From positions 1 through 64,000 of the forward strand of contig CABULH010000011.1 in assembly GCA_902492455.1 (NCBI GenBank): a DNA stretch of 64,000 nt. Direction: 5' to 3'. Numbering within the stretch: position 1 is the stretch's first letter; every line of letters begins with the position of its first letter. Below, in pieces: positions 1 through 8,279 of this stretch. This DNA is from an uncultured Oscillospiraceae bacterium. Lineage in GTDB: Bacteria; Bacillota; Clostridia; Oscillospirales; Acutalibacteraceae. The notes under the pieces were generated by a model, which did not search any database, was not told where the DNA came from, and was given only the letters and a program-made list of their open reading frames with translations. The position numbers and the translations under genes were made by a program.

Positions 1-615
1 ATAATTCTTCTCCCTTTTTTATGTGGATTATTCTTACAGCCGTTTTTGAAAATTTATCCATATATACATCAATATCATTGCGGCTTTTTTGCTCAACTTA
101 TATTCGAGAGCGAAAGCACTTGTTGACTTGGCCCTCTTGTCTACCACATAAGCGGCGACATTTGCACTTGTCAGTGGCAGGCAATGCCCGTTCATCTTGA
201 CCGTTGACGAGGGTGAATGGTTCTGCTAATCCTCAAAAATAGCATATCTCTATTTATCACTTTATATCTTTGCATAAGTTGGTTTTGTAAGGTCGAGCAC
301 CATTTTGGCATCACAAATAACACAACATAGGCTTTACGCGTATATAAAACCAATGGAGCAGAACATTATATATCTTCTCTTAAAAATACATTTTAACTGC
401 GTAACATTTCAATGAGAAATGCTACTCGTTCGAAGTGTCCTGTCCCTTCCATTTCTTTTACCCTTTCCGCAAAACACCTCATCTTGTGAATTTTCTATCT
501 CACCTCTTGATTTAAGCCAATTTCAAGCGTTTTCTATAAACACTTGCAAAGGCTTATCACACGATTTCAGAAATCGCAGGCAGTGCATTCCCCATGCCTC
601 CCCATTTGTCTTCTT
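1..615. other. AT-rich non-coding left end
   Basis: This stretch is visibly richer in A and T than the rest of the window. I see no open frame here with a credible ribosome binding site or a recognisable product. It lies beyond the 3' end of the large minus-strand carbohydrate operon. It could be the decayed end of an older gene or mobile element, but I could not identify any remnant. Confidence 0.5.
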
Positions 616-665
616 AATATGCAGAGCGCCTATAAGCCTGACGGCTTATAGGCGCTCTGCATATT
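616..665. terminator. Perfect 23-bp hairpin after the carbohydrate operon
   Basis: Two 23-base arms (616-638 and 643-665) are fully complementary around a 4-base TGAC loop. The hairpin sits 28 bases past the stop codon of the last operon gene, where a terminator is expected. There is no clear U-run on the minus strand, so it may stabilise the mRNA 3' end or mark the operon end rather than act as a classical intrinsic terminator. Confidence 0.6.
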
Positions 666-693
666 ATTTAGAAAGCGAAGAGGAAGCGGACGA

Positions 694-2496
694 TTATTTG
701 GGCGCCGCCACATTTGCGGTAAACTGCTCGGCCGGATAGGCCACCTTTCCATTTACCGTATTGTACAGGCTTACGCACTGGGCGCAATTGGTGATCTCTC
801 CCTGGATAAAGGAGCTGTTGTTGGTATAGCCGTAACGGACACTGACAATTTTTTCTTTTTTATCCCAGGAGATGGAAACGGCGGTTTTACCCACCATTAC
901 CGGCTTAACATCCACATACTTCCCATCGGCGCCGGCAGCTTCAAAACCGGCTAGACCGCGGAGCACTAGGCCCTCCGCCACATTATCAAACTGCAGCAGC
1001 ACGGAACCGTCCTCCACCGCTGTGCAGGAGGTCAGGTAGGGGGAAGTCCAGCAGCCCTTAGCGCCGTATACCTTTTCCAGCAGAGCGTCGGCGGCACGGA
1101 TGCCGACTTCCTTTTTCTGATAGGGATGAATACCGGCAACCGTCGGATCCTCCACAGTATTCAGCGTGTCGCCCTCTGCAATCATATTCGGGAGCAGACC
1201 GGTATCGATGTTGACGCTGTAGGTGCATTTATCCACAAAGGAGCAGACCTTTTTATCCTCCTCACGGCAGAGGTACCAGGTTTCGGCGTTCACATACCGG
1301 GGAAGCTGTATTACGTGGAACAGCATATCGGGATTCTGAAATTCCTCCCGCCATCTGCGAATCAGCCTGGCCAGACGCTCGCCATACTCCGTGGGATCGC
1401 CCTCACCCTGATACCACAGCACGCCGCGCACCGTCATCTTGTTGATAGGAGATATCATGCCGTTGTACCATGCAAAGCCAGGAAGCCAGGTGGAGAGCGA
1501 CGTCGCACCCATGCAGGAGCTCACCAGGCCCACCGGCACCTTCAGCTCTTCCTGCAGCTTTTGACCGAAGAAATAACCTACAGCACTGACATTGACGACA
1601 GAGCTGGGAGAAATCCCCTGCCACTGGCGGCAGCTGTCCAGCTTTTTCACCGGTTCTGTGGAAGATACGGGCCAGACCAGCATTTCCCGCAAATTATCAT
1701 TGGCGCTGCTGTCGATCTCCTTCTGATAGAGCAGCTTGCTCACCTTGCCGTCGTAGCACTGGCCGATGGCCCATCCCATGTTGGACTGGCCGCCCAGAAT
1801 GTATACCTCTCCGAACAGCACGTCGCTGATGGTCTGGCACTGTCCGTCCTGAGAACAAACGGTGATTTCATAAGGGCCGCCGTACTCCGTCGCGCCCAGC
1901 CAGATCTCAAACTCGCCGCCGGACGCTGTGCCGTAGAAGGTGCGGGTGTCTCCGGTTTTGGTGTTTTTAACAATAGCGGCCAGGTCAACGTCTCCCAGGG
2001 TGGTAGTCCCCCAAATCCGCACAGGCATGTGCGCCTGCAGTACGGCTTTGTTGGACAGCACCACATCAAATTTAATCTTGGAAGAGCTCTTCCGGTTTTC
2101 AGGAACATCAAATTTTTTCATGGTGATAACCTTTTCTTTATTATGTGTGCTGGAAGGCAGCGAATTGGAGTTGGGAACAGAACGAGGGGCCACCGCAGGG
2201 GGCTTTTTGGCAGCGATGGCAGCCACATCACCAAGGGAAAGGGCCGTCTTGACCACCTCACTGCTGGTGACTGTATTCGGGCGCGTCGTAGCACCCGGGC
2301 CTTCCTTGGTGCCTGTGGTTTCACCCTCTTTTTGGGTAGTCATCACCGCAGGAGCCGTTGCGGAACTGCTGATCTGTCCCTGCTGGCTCTCCGCTGCAGA
2401 GCTTCCCGGACCATCCGGCGGATCGGTAGGCTGGCATCCGGACAGCAGCAGACCGACTACCAGCAGAATTGCGCACCATCTTGTGTGAAAACGCAT
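694..2496 (-). CDS. Sialate O-acetylesterase-like lipoprotein (SGNH hydrolase)
   Basis: A 600-residue predicted lipoprotein. The signal peptide ends in the lipobox LLSGC with Cys21 as lipid anchor. A Ser/Thr/Pro-poor spacer of about 100 residues follows, then a hydrolase domain. The GGQSNM motif (catalytic Ser238) is the block I signature of sialate-O-acetylesterase/SGNH proteins, and GIHPYQK near residue 475 is a good candidate for the Asp/His block. The family removes O-acetyl groups from sugars. As the last gene of the carbohydrate locus it probably deacetylates the glycan outside the cell before uptake. AGGAGG stands 6 bases before the ATG. The true substrate (sialic acid or plant xylan/mannan-type acetyl groups) cannot be told from sequence. 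Confidence 0.82.
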   Translation of the reverse strand: MRFHTRWCAILLVVGLLLSGCQPTDPPDGPGSSAAESQQGQISSSATAPAVMTTQKEGETTGTKEGPGATTRPNTVTSSEVVKTALSLGDVAAIAAKKPPAVAPRSVPNSNSLPSSTHNKEKVITMKKFDVPENRKSSSKIKFDVVLSNKAVLQAHMPVRIWGTTTLGDVDLAAIVKNTKTGDTRTFYGTASGGEFEIWLGATEYGGPYEITVCSQDGQCQTISDVLFGEVYILGGQSNMGWAIGQCYDGKVSKLLYQKEIDSSANDNLREMLVWPVSSTEPVKKLDSCRQWQGISPSSVVNVSAVGYFFGQKLQEELKVPVGLVSSCMGATSLSTWLPGFAWYNGMISPINKMTVRGVLWYQGEGDPTEYGERLARLIRRWREEFQNPDMLFHVIQLPRYVNAETWYLCREEDKKVCSFVDKCTYSVNIDTGLLPNMIAEGDTLNTVEDPTVAGIHPYQKKEVGIRAADALLEKVYGAKGCWTSPYLTSCTAVEDGSVLLQFDNVAEGLVLRGLAGFEAAGADGKYVDVKPVMVGKTAVSISWDKKEKIVSVRYGYTNNSSFIQGEITNCAQCVSLYNTVNGKVAYPAEQFTANVAAPK

Positions 2497-2593
2497 AGAC
2501 GTCCTCCTGGCAAGTTTTTTTGCGGCCGGCGAATGACAAATACTGGCCGCCTGTATAAAAGGTGGTGCCGGTAGTGATAGGCGCTTGTCTATT

Positions 2594-2632
2594 CTCAGAT
2601 TTTCAGTTAGCGAAAACCGAAATTCATCTGAG
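2594..2632. other. Intergenic hairpin inside the operon
   Basis: Outer arms CTCAGAT and ATCTGAG enclose further near-complementary bases, giving a long imperfect hairpin between the surface-protein and esterase genes. No U-run follows. It may act in mRNA processing or partial read-through; this is inference. Confidence 0.4.
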
Positions 2633-2645
2633 ATCTATGGATTGT

Positions 2646-4652
2646 TCAGGCGTGAGCCTTCCTTTTGGAAACCACCAGCATCCCGGCTGCCAATACCACG
2701 AGAACAGCGCAGACAACCACCGGCAGAGTGGAAGCGCCGGTTTCCACCGGATCAGTCGGAACGTCAGGTTCACTGCCGGCGCCCTCTTTCAGGGCATCCA
2801 ACGCCATCCGTGCAAAGGTCAGATCTATGAAGTTGGTGACCTTGGATTTCTGCGCATCGGTCAGCGCCGCATAAGCTTCCTCTGCGGCCACGATTTTGGC
2901 TTCATCCGCCAGCGTGACAGACGCCGGGATAGCACTAATCAGATCCATAACAGCCTGGGCGGCTTGCTGATCCGCTTCACCGGATTGTGCCTTCAGATCC
3001 GCAATGGTCTTTTCGGCCGCCTCCAGAGCGGGCAGATTAGTGGCATCCAGCAGCTTCTTTTGGGCGGCGTTAAGAGAGTTGTAGAGGGCGCGGGCAGCCA
3101 CAATTTTGGCCTCGTCGGCCAGCGTAACGTTGGCGATGTCCGCCACCTCCTGCAAGGCCTTCTCCGTCTCGGCGACCTTCTCCAGAGCCGGGGCGGGCAG
3201 GCTGTCCAGGCAGACGTCTTCGCCGCCGTGCAGCACGGTCATCTTGTAGCTGAAGGTAAGAGCAAAGTCTTTGATGCCGTCGCCCGTCTGGGGATTGACG
3301 GCGGTGAAGCCGATGTACACATCGTCAAAATTTTCGGCCTTTGCGGCGCTCACCTCTATCAGCGCATAGAAGAAATCGTTGATGAACAGGCCGTAGCAGG
3401 GCACCGCGTCTCCGCCAGCCAATGGCGCTGCGTCCGCGATTCCGAACTTAATGTCAAAGGACTTGACCGCATCCGAAAGGCCTGGCATTGGTAACGCGGA
3501 GTATCCAGGCTCTCTTACAGTAGTGCCAAACATATTGCTGACACCCTCAATCTTGCCGCCAAAGGTATTGATATCGATATAATATCCCTTGCAATCCGCA
3601 GAAGCGTAAGCCCACGGAAATTCCCTGTCGGGGCCGACCCAGAGCCGGATTGCATGATAGACGCCGTCCCCGTGGCTCACATCCAGCCTCATGTGCAGGC
3701 CGTTGAACTGATAAGCCTTGTCGCTGATGAGGAAATCGCCCAGCTTCACTCCGTTGGCAGCCACCTTGATGCCGCCATTGTTCAGCGCGGACACCGCAAA
3801 TTTGCTGTCCTCCGCAGGAACGTATTTACCGTCGGCATCCTTCTTGTAGGTGCCGTCCGCCTGGGGAGTGAACGCGCTGAAGGTGTCCTCATCCAGCACA
3901 GGGGCATTGAACTCCTGGTCTTTGTCCACGTTCTCAATGTCCGTCGCGCCTTCATAGCATTCGTTTTCGCCGCCGTGGAACACAGTCACATCGCACTTCA
4001 GGCCGGGCATCTCGTTGAAGCCGTTGATGAAGGACACATACACTTCATCCGGGAAATCCACCGCCTCCAAAGTGGATTTGCTGGTCACCATATCATCGGT
4101 CCGGCCGTTGAGGTTGATCTCCATATGGCCGTCCTCCGTCTTGCGGAGCTTCAGATCGATATACTCCAGCTGCTTGCTCGCGTCCGCTGGCTGGAACACA
4201 AGAGGGCAATCTTGCCACTGGCCGTCAAACAACTGCATCTGGCCGGCTCCGCTGATATTCATGCACAGCGTTTTGCCACCCAGAGCGGGGGAATGCTGGA
4301 CAATCTGCTTATCGGAAAAGTGCAGAACAATGCCATAGGCATTGAAATTTTTTACCCGGATATGCAGGCCGTCCCATTTGACCTTCTGAGCAGTGGCTAT
4401 CGCCTGATACTTATTTACGTCATAGGCTCCGTTGGCGGTTTTGCCAAATTTAATGCGCACACCGCCGCTGTCCAGACCGGTGACGGAGGAGGTCATCCCT
4501 TCCGGAGCCTCCGGCATGTAGAATTGCTCTACCGTGGGGGCGTTGAGCTGTTCGTCAGCATCCGGTTCCGCCGCGATGCTCAGGCCGGAAAAAGCCGGGA
4601 GGAGAAGCGCCAGAGAGAGGGCGCCCGCCAGGGAAGCTTTGAACTTTTTCAC
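2646..4652 (-). CDS. Repeat-containing surface protein with C-terminal membrane anchor
   Basis: A 668-residue secreted protein. I choose the GTG at 4652 because AAAGGAG stands 8 bases upstream and a signal peptide (KK..., hydrophobic core, SIAAEP) follows at once. The mature part has two related blocks of roughly 200 residues, which end in the matching phrases TVFHGGENEC and TVLHGGEDVC. Next come two helical repeats of the type VTLADEAKIVAA...Y..L..AQK, common in Clostridia cell-surface proteins. It ends with a hydrophobic segment and SKRKAHA, a membrane anchor with a positive stop; the phrase ETGAS before it resembles, but is not, an LPXTG signal. It is likely a glycan-binding or scaffold protein displayed beside the binding protein encoded 52 bases upstream. 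No enzyme signature was seen. Confidence 0.75.
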   Translation of the reverse strand: MKKFKASLAGALSLALLLPAFSGLSIAAEPDADEQLNAPTVEQFYMPEAPEGMTSSVTGLDSGGVRIKFGKTANGAYDVNKYQAIATAQKVKWDGLHIRVKNFNAYGIVLHFSDKQIVQHSPALGGKTLCMNISGAGQMQLFDGQWQDCPLVFQPADASKQLEYIDLKLRKTEDGHMEINLNGRTDDMVTSKSTLEAVDFPDEVYVSFINGFNEMPGLKCDVTVFHGGENECYEGATDIENVDKDQEFNAPVLDEDTFSAFTPQADGTYKKDADGKYVPAEDSKFAVSALNNGGIKVAANGVKLGDFLISDKAYQFNGLHMRLDVSHGDGVYHAIRLWVGPDREFPWAYASADCKGYYIDINTFGGKIEGVSNMFGTTVREPGYSALPMPGLSDAVKSFDIKFGIADAAPLAGGDAVPCYGLFINDFFYALIEVSAAKAENFDDVYIGFTAVNPQTGDGIKDFALTFSYKMTVLHGGEDVCLDSLPAPALEKVAETEKALQEVADIANVTLADEAKIVAARALYNSLNAAQKKLLDATNLPALEAAEKTIADLKAQSGEADQQAAQAVMDLISAIPASVTLADEAKIVAAEEAYAALTDAQKSKVTNFIDLTFARMALDALKEGAGSEPDVPTDPVETGASTLPVVVCAVLVVLAAGMLVVSKRKAHA

Positions 4653-4704
4653 AAAAACATCTCCTTTATATAACATTTTAGCACCACACTTGGTGCAGTC
4701 CGTC

Positions 4705-6201
4705 TTAGCCACCGTAGAAGGCACGGATGCCGTCATCCAACAAAGGAGAGAGCTCGGAGGACAGCAGGGACCAGGGGCTGCCCGCATTGAGGCCGGTGCC
4801 CAGGGCAGAAATATACACCGTCGCCTCTGAACCGAACAGTTCCCAGGTCTGCAGGGTACCCTTCACCTTGCTGTCAATGTCCCGAAGAGTGTTGTAAATC
4901 ACCTCGGGCGTGCCGAAGCCCTGGGACACGAGATCCTTGTTCAGCGCCATTTTATACTCTCTGTCGTTTTCATAATGCCAGGTCGTCATGTAGGCCACGG
5001 CATTGTTGGGATGCTTGGCTCCTTTGGCAAGATAGAAACCATTGCCCATGTAAGGCATATAGTATTCGTTTTTCTTGGGATCCCGCGGGAAAGCGGTGAC
5101 GCCCACCTTGCCGGCCAGAATTTCATCTTTCAGTGCCATAACGCCGCCCTCGGATCCGACTACCATAGCCAGATTACCCCGACGGAGCATCTCCAGCGCG
5201 TTATTGCCGGTGTAAATGGATTTTTTGGCAACCATATCCGAATAAGCCTGAATAGCCCGGGTAACGTCCACGTTTTTCAGCATGTTCTGGGCTTTGCCGT
5301 TAACAAAATCCACATAATCGTGTCCGGTGGAATTGACAAACCCTTGGGGCCCATTATGGAAAGCAATGCCATATTTGCCGTTGCCGGTCATCTTGTCCGC
5401 GATGTTCGCCATGGCGTCCCAATCCCACTTGTTTTGAGCGAAGAGATCCGAGGGGGATTGGAGATTGTTCTCCCGGATGGTTTCCGCGTTATAGATGACA
5501 TACATCAAGTGACCGCCGGCGTTGGGATTCTTGGGTACGAAAACGTAATGCTTGTTTGCCACCGCGTAGTTGTCCATGTAAGGCAGCTCTTCCTTCCAGG
5601 TGCTGCTCTTCAGATCGACATAGCTGTCCCACGCCTGGACATACCCTCTGGATATCAGGGTATAGTTATAGTTGCCGATGTAAATATCCGGCGGCGTATC
5701 CGCGTTTACCATGGCGATATACCGGTTGAGTATCTCCGCGTTGGGCACGACCACGGTTTCCATACTGATACCGTATTTGCGCGCCAGCATGGGAGCGACC
5801 ATATCCGCGCTAAAGAGAAGCGTCAGCTTCTTTTCCGCATCGATTTTCAGTTCCGGCAGCTTTTTGTATACTTCCCTTTCATAGGGCTTCAGATCGTCCA
5901 AGTTATCCACCTGCTGAAAGGTTGGTTTGGGTGCGCCGCTAGAGGAGTCCGAGGAATTGCCGGAATCGGAGGCGGGATTAGAGCCAGGATCGGAACCAGG
6001 GGCGGAGCCGGGATCACTGTTGGGTTTGCTGAAAACGTCGCTGTTCAGCTCAAAGATACCGTCGTCACGCTTGGTGGTCGACGTTGTGCCTCCGCCGGAA
6101 GCGGAACTGTCGGTTGAGCTGCTGTTGCCGCCGCACGCCGTCATCATAGCGGACAGCATACAGCCGACCAACGTCATAGAAAGAATGCGTCTTTTCGTCA
6201 T
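4705..6201 (-). CDS. Extracellular solute-binding lipoprotein (family 1, sugar ABC importer)
   Basis: A 498-residue binding protein with a lipoprotein signal ending MTACGG. A Ser/Gly/Asp-rich linker of about 70 residues with PGSDPGS-like repeats follows, then a typical family 1 sugar-binding fold (phrases TLLFSADMVAP, TPPDIYIGNYN, MVVGSEGGVMALKDE). The ATG at 6201 is chosen because GGAGG lies 6 bases upstream and the n-region KRR follows. It sits directly after two permease genes (6301-8259), making a complete MalEFG-like importer without its ATPase. Such importers often use a shared MsmX-type ATPase encoded elsewhere. The ligand is probably an oligosaccharide released by the locus enzymes. 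Confidence 0.9.
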   Translation of the reverse strand: MTKRRILSMTLVGCMLSAMMTACGGNSSSTDSSASGGGTTSTTKRDDGIFELNSDVFSKPNSDPGSAPGSDPGSNPASDSGNSSDSSSGAPKPTFQQVDNLDDLKPYEREVYKKLPELKIDAEKKLTLLFSADMVAPMLARKYGISMETVVVPNAEILNRYIAMVNADTPPDIYIGNYNYTLISRGYVQAWDSYVDLKSSTWKEELPYMDNYAVANKHYVFVPKNPNAGGHLMYVIYNAETIRENNLQSPSDLFAQNKWDWDAMANIADKMTGNGKYGIAFHNGPQGFVNSTGHDYVDFVNGKAQNMLKNVDVTRAIQAYSDMVAKKSIYTGNNALEMLRRGNLAMVVGSEGGVMALKDEILAGKVGVTAFPRDPKKNEYYMPYMGNGFYLAKGAKHPNNAVAYMTTWHYENDREYKMALNKDLVSQGFGTPEVIYNTLRDIDSKVKGTLQTWELFGSEATVYISALGTGLNAGSPWSLLSSELSPLLDDGIRAFYGG

Positions 6202-6300
6202 GATCTTCCTCCACACTTTCTTTGTTTTTTCTAAACGCACGCCAGGAAGTCCTTCATGGTCTGATAGGCCTCACCTTTCCTTCCCTCTGTTTTTCGGCAC

Positions 6301-7317
6301 TCATCCAACCAGCCCCGACCGTTCCATGCCCTGCACCAGTTTTCTCTGCAGGAATATGTACATCACCAGCACGGGCACGATGGTTAGCAAAGCGCCGGCC
6401 TGCATCAGGGTAACGGTTTCATAGGAGTCCGCAAAAGCATTGTAGATACTGGCATACCGGCTGGGAAGGCCGGACAGCATCAGGCTGACGGTGGGCATAT
6501 TGGGCACATACATGGAGGAGTAGTAGTAATCGTTCCAATACCATACCACCGATAGAATAACGGAGGACACGCACACCGGCACCGCGTTGGGCAGAATAAT
6601 CCGCAGAAAGGTTTTGACGAAGCCGCAGCCGTCGATAGCCGACGCCTCCTCCAGTTCCTTGGGCAAGCCCCGGAAAAACTGCCGGAAGATAAAGATGAAC
6701 ATGCCGGATTTGATTCCCGCTCCAAACAGAGCGGATATGTAGAAGGGAGCCGGGGTATCCAGCAGATTGACGGTCCCCGTCGCGCCGAAAAGCTTGAGGA
6801 TCTGCCCTATTCCAAAAAAATCGAAATGGGAAAAGCTTCTGGACAAAGGAATAATGGTGAGCTGAGAGGGTATCATGATGCTGAAGATCACGATGCCAAA
6901 GAGCAGCTGCTTACCTTTGAACTGGAATCTGGCAAAGGTGTAGCTGGTTACCGCGCAGGTGGCCACCTGAAGCAGGGAGCTGATGATATTGATCAGCAGG
7001 GTATTGCGGAAGACGCTGCCATAGTCCATCAGCTCCCAGGCCAGCCGCAGATTGTCCAGGGTAAAGGTTTTGGGAATCCAGACCACCGAGGGGTCCAGGA
7101 TTTCTTTGGTGGGACGAAATGCCATGCTGAACATATACAACAGGGGATACAGCAGAACAAAGCACAGTCCCGCGATCAGCAGGATGCGGCCGATGCACAG
7201 GACCACTCCCACAATTCCTTGAGCCAGCCGCTTGGGGGTTAGGTTTCTGCTGCCGATCATCAGGCGGAACCGGTTCTGTTCCTTTTGGGGCTCTTTCAGC
7301 TTTATGCGATTCATCAT
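6301..7317 (-). CDS. Carbohydrate ABC transporter permease, MalG type
   Basis: A 338-residue inner-membrane protein with six predicted transmembrane segments. The EAA loop, which docks the ATPase, is seen as EEASAIDGCGFVKTFLRIILP-like sequence near residues 230-250. The start is MMNR at 7317 or 7314, behind a weak GGACGGAG. It pairs with the MalF-type permease encoded just upstream (39-base gap) and the binding lipoprotein downstream. The extended N-terminal cytoplasmic stretch of about 35 residues is charged and slightly longer than usual. Function is confident at family level; substrate is unknown. Confidence 0.9.
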   Translation of the reverse strand: MMNRIKLKEPQKEQNRFRLMIGSRNLTPKRLAQGIVGVVLCIGRILLIAGLCFVLLYPLLYMFSMAFRPTKEILDPSVVWIPKTFTLDNLRLAWELMDYGSVFRNTLLINIISSLLQVATCAVTSYTFARFQFKGKQLLFGIVIFSIMIPSQLTIIPLSRSFSHFDFFGIGQILKLFGATGTVNLLDTPAPFYISALFGAGIKSGMFIFIFRQFFRGLPKELEEASAIDGCGFVKTFLRIILPNAVPVCVSSVILSVVWYWNDYYYSSMYVPNMPTVSLMLSGLPSRYASIYNAFADSYETVTLMQAGALLTIVPVLVMYIFLQRKLVQGMERSGLVG

Positions 7318-7356
7318 ACTTGTCTCCGTCCTTCCCGCGCCATACCGCCGATGACC

Positions 7357-8259
7357 CTAAACCTCATAATATACAAACCGATCAATGATAAAGTAGGTCA
7401 GCCCGACAAAGGCCAGAATGATAATGGTGTAAATCCAAATCAGCGCCGAACTGTAGTTGAAATCCCCCTGCTGAGCAAAGCTGTTGGCGTATTTCATCAC
7501 CTCATTGCCCGGATCGCCGAAGGTATCGATGATAGTGTAGACAACATTGAGCAGGATGGTGGGGGAAACCATGGGAAAGGTGATTTTCCAAAAGATCTCC
7601 CAAGAGGTGCCCCCCTCCATTTTCGCCGCCTCATACATGGAAATGGGAATGGATTGGAGAGCGGTGATAAACAGCAGCGTCTGGATGCCGGATTTCCACA
7701 GCAGGGAAAAGATACTGTCCACAAACCCGGTGACAAAGCCCACCAGATCTTCCGCCCCCTGCACCCCGGTAAGGAACACTCCCAGCATCTCACTGTTGAA
7801 TAAATGGGAGGAGCTGCTGCCGGACATGACGCTGGCCGAAAAAGCATCGCCGTTGAGAATACTGAGAATCATCCCGTTGGCAATGATGATGGGTAGGAAG
7901 AAGATGCCGCGGATCACGGTGCGTCCGAAAAATTTCCGATTAAGCAGCAAAGCCAGGAAAAGGCTCAGCAGCACAATGATGGGCACCTGATACAGCAGCG
8001 GCGGAAGGGAACTGCTTAACAGAGGCAGAAAACGACTGTCCTGGGTGAAGGCTTTCATGTAATGGGTCAGCCCCACCAAATCGATGCCGTAGTCCTTCCC
8101 GATGCGCAGGTTGCCGAAGCTGTAGAGCACCGACTGGAACAAGGGGAAAAGCAGAAAAACAAGGGTTCCTATAGCCCATGGAATGAGAAATAAATACCCT
8201 ATCATGCTCTTTTTCTTTTCATACGAGAGCAGCGCCCGCTGCCGTTGAGATTTCGCCAC
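7357..8259 (-). CDS. Carbohydrate ABC transporter permease, MalF type
   Basis: A 300-residue permease with six predicted membrane segments and the EAA motif EAAKMEGGTSWEIFWKI. I place the start at GTG 8259, since AAAGGAGG stands 9 bases before it. An ATG at 8280 overlaps the previous stop as TAATG and is a possible coupled start, but it would put the ribosome site inside the coding region. A loop of about 50 residues after the third membrane segment (phrases MSGSSSSHLFNSE and GVQGAEDLV) is longer than in the second permease of this type in the locus and may be extracellular. It forms the channel with the MalG-type partner. Confidence 0.9.
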   Translation of the reverse strand: MAKSQRQRALLSYEKKKSMIGYLFLIPWAIGTLVFLLFPLFQSVLYSFGNLRIGKDYGIDLVGLTHYMKAFTQDSRFLPLLSSSLPPLLYQVPIIVLLSLFLALLLNRKFFGRTVIRGIFFLPIIIANGMILSILNGDAFSASVMSGSSSSHLFNSEMLGVFLTGVQGAEDLVGFVTGFVDSIFSLLWKSGIQTLLFITALQSIPISMYEAAKMEGGTSWEIFWKITFPMVSPTILLNVVYTIIDTFGDPGNEVMKYANSFAQQGDFNYSSALIWIYTIIILAFVGLTYFIIDRFVYYEV

Positions 8260-8279
8260 GGGTTTATTCCTCCTTTCCA

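Noticed and set aside
1..400. Transposase remnant on the minus strand of the left end
   Set aside because: Short readable pieces only; none matched a transposase that I know.
419..739. Plus-strand frame of 106 codons at the left end
   Set aside because: No ribosome site, no recognisable product, crosses the perfect hairpin and runs into the end of the esterase gene on the other strand.
1126..2574. Long plus-strand frame opposite the esterase gene
   Set aside because: His/Arg/Gly-rich antisense shadow of the lipoprotein gene, which has lipobox, GQSNM motif and strong ribosome site.
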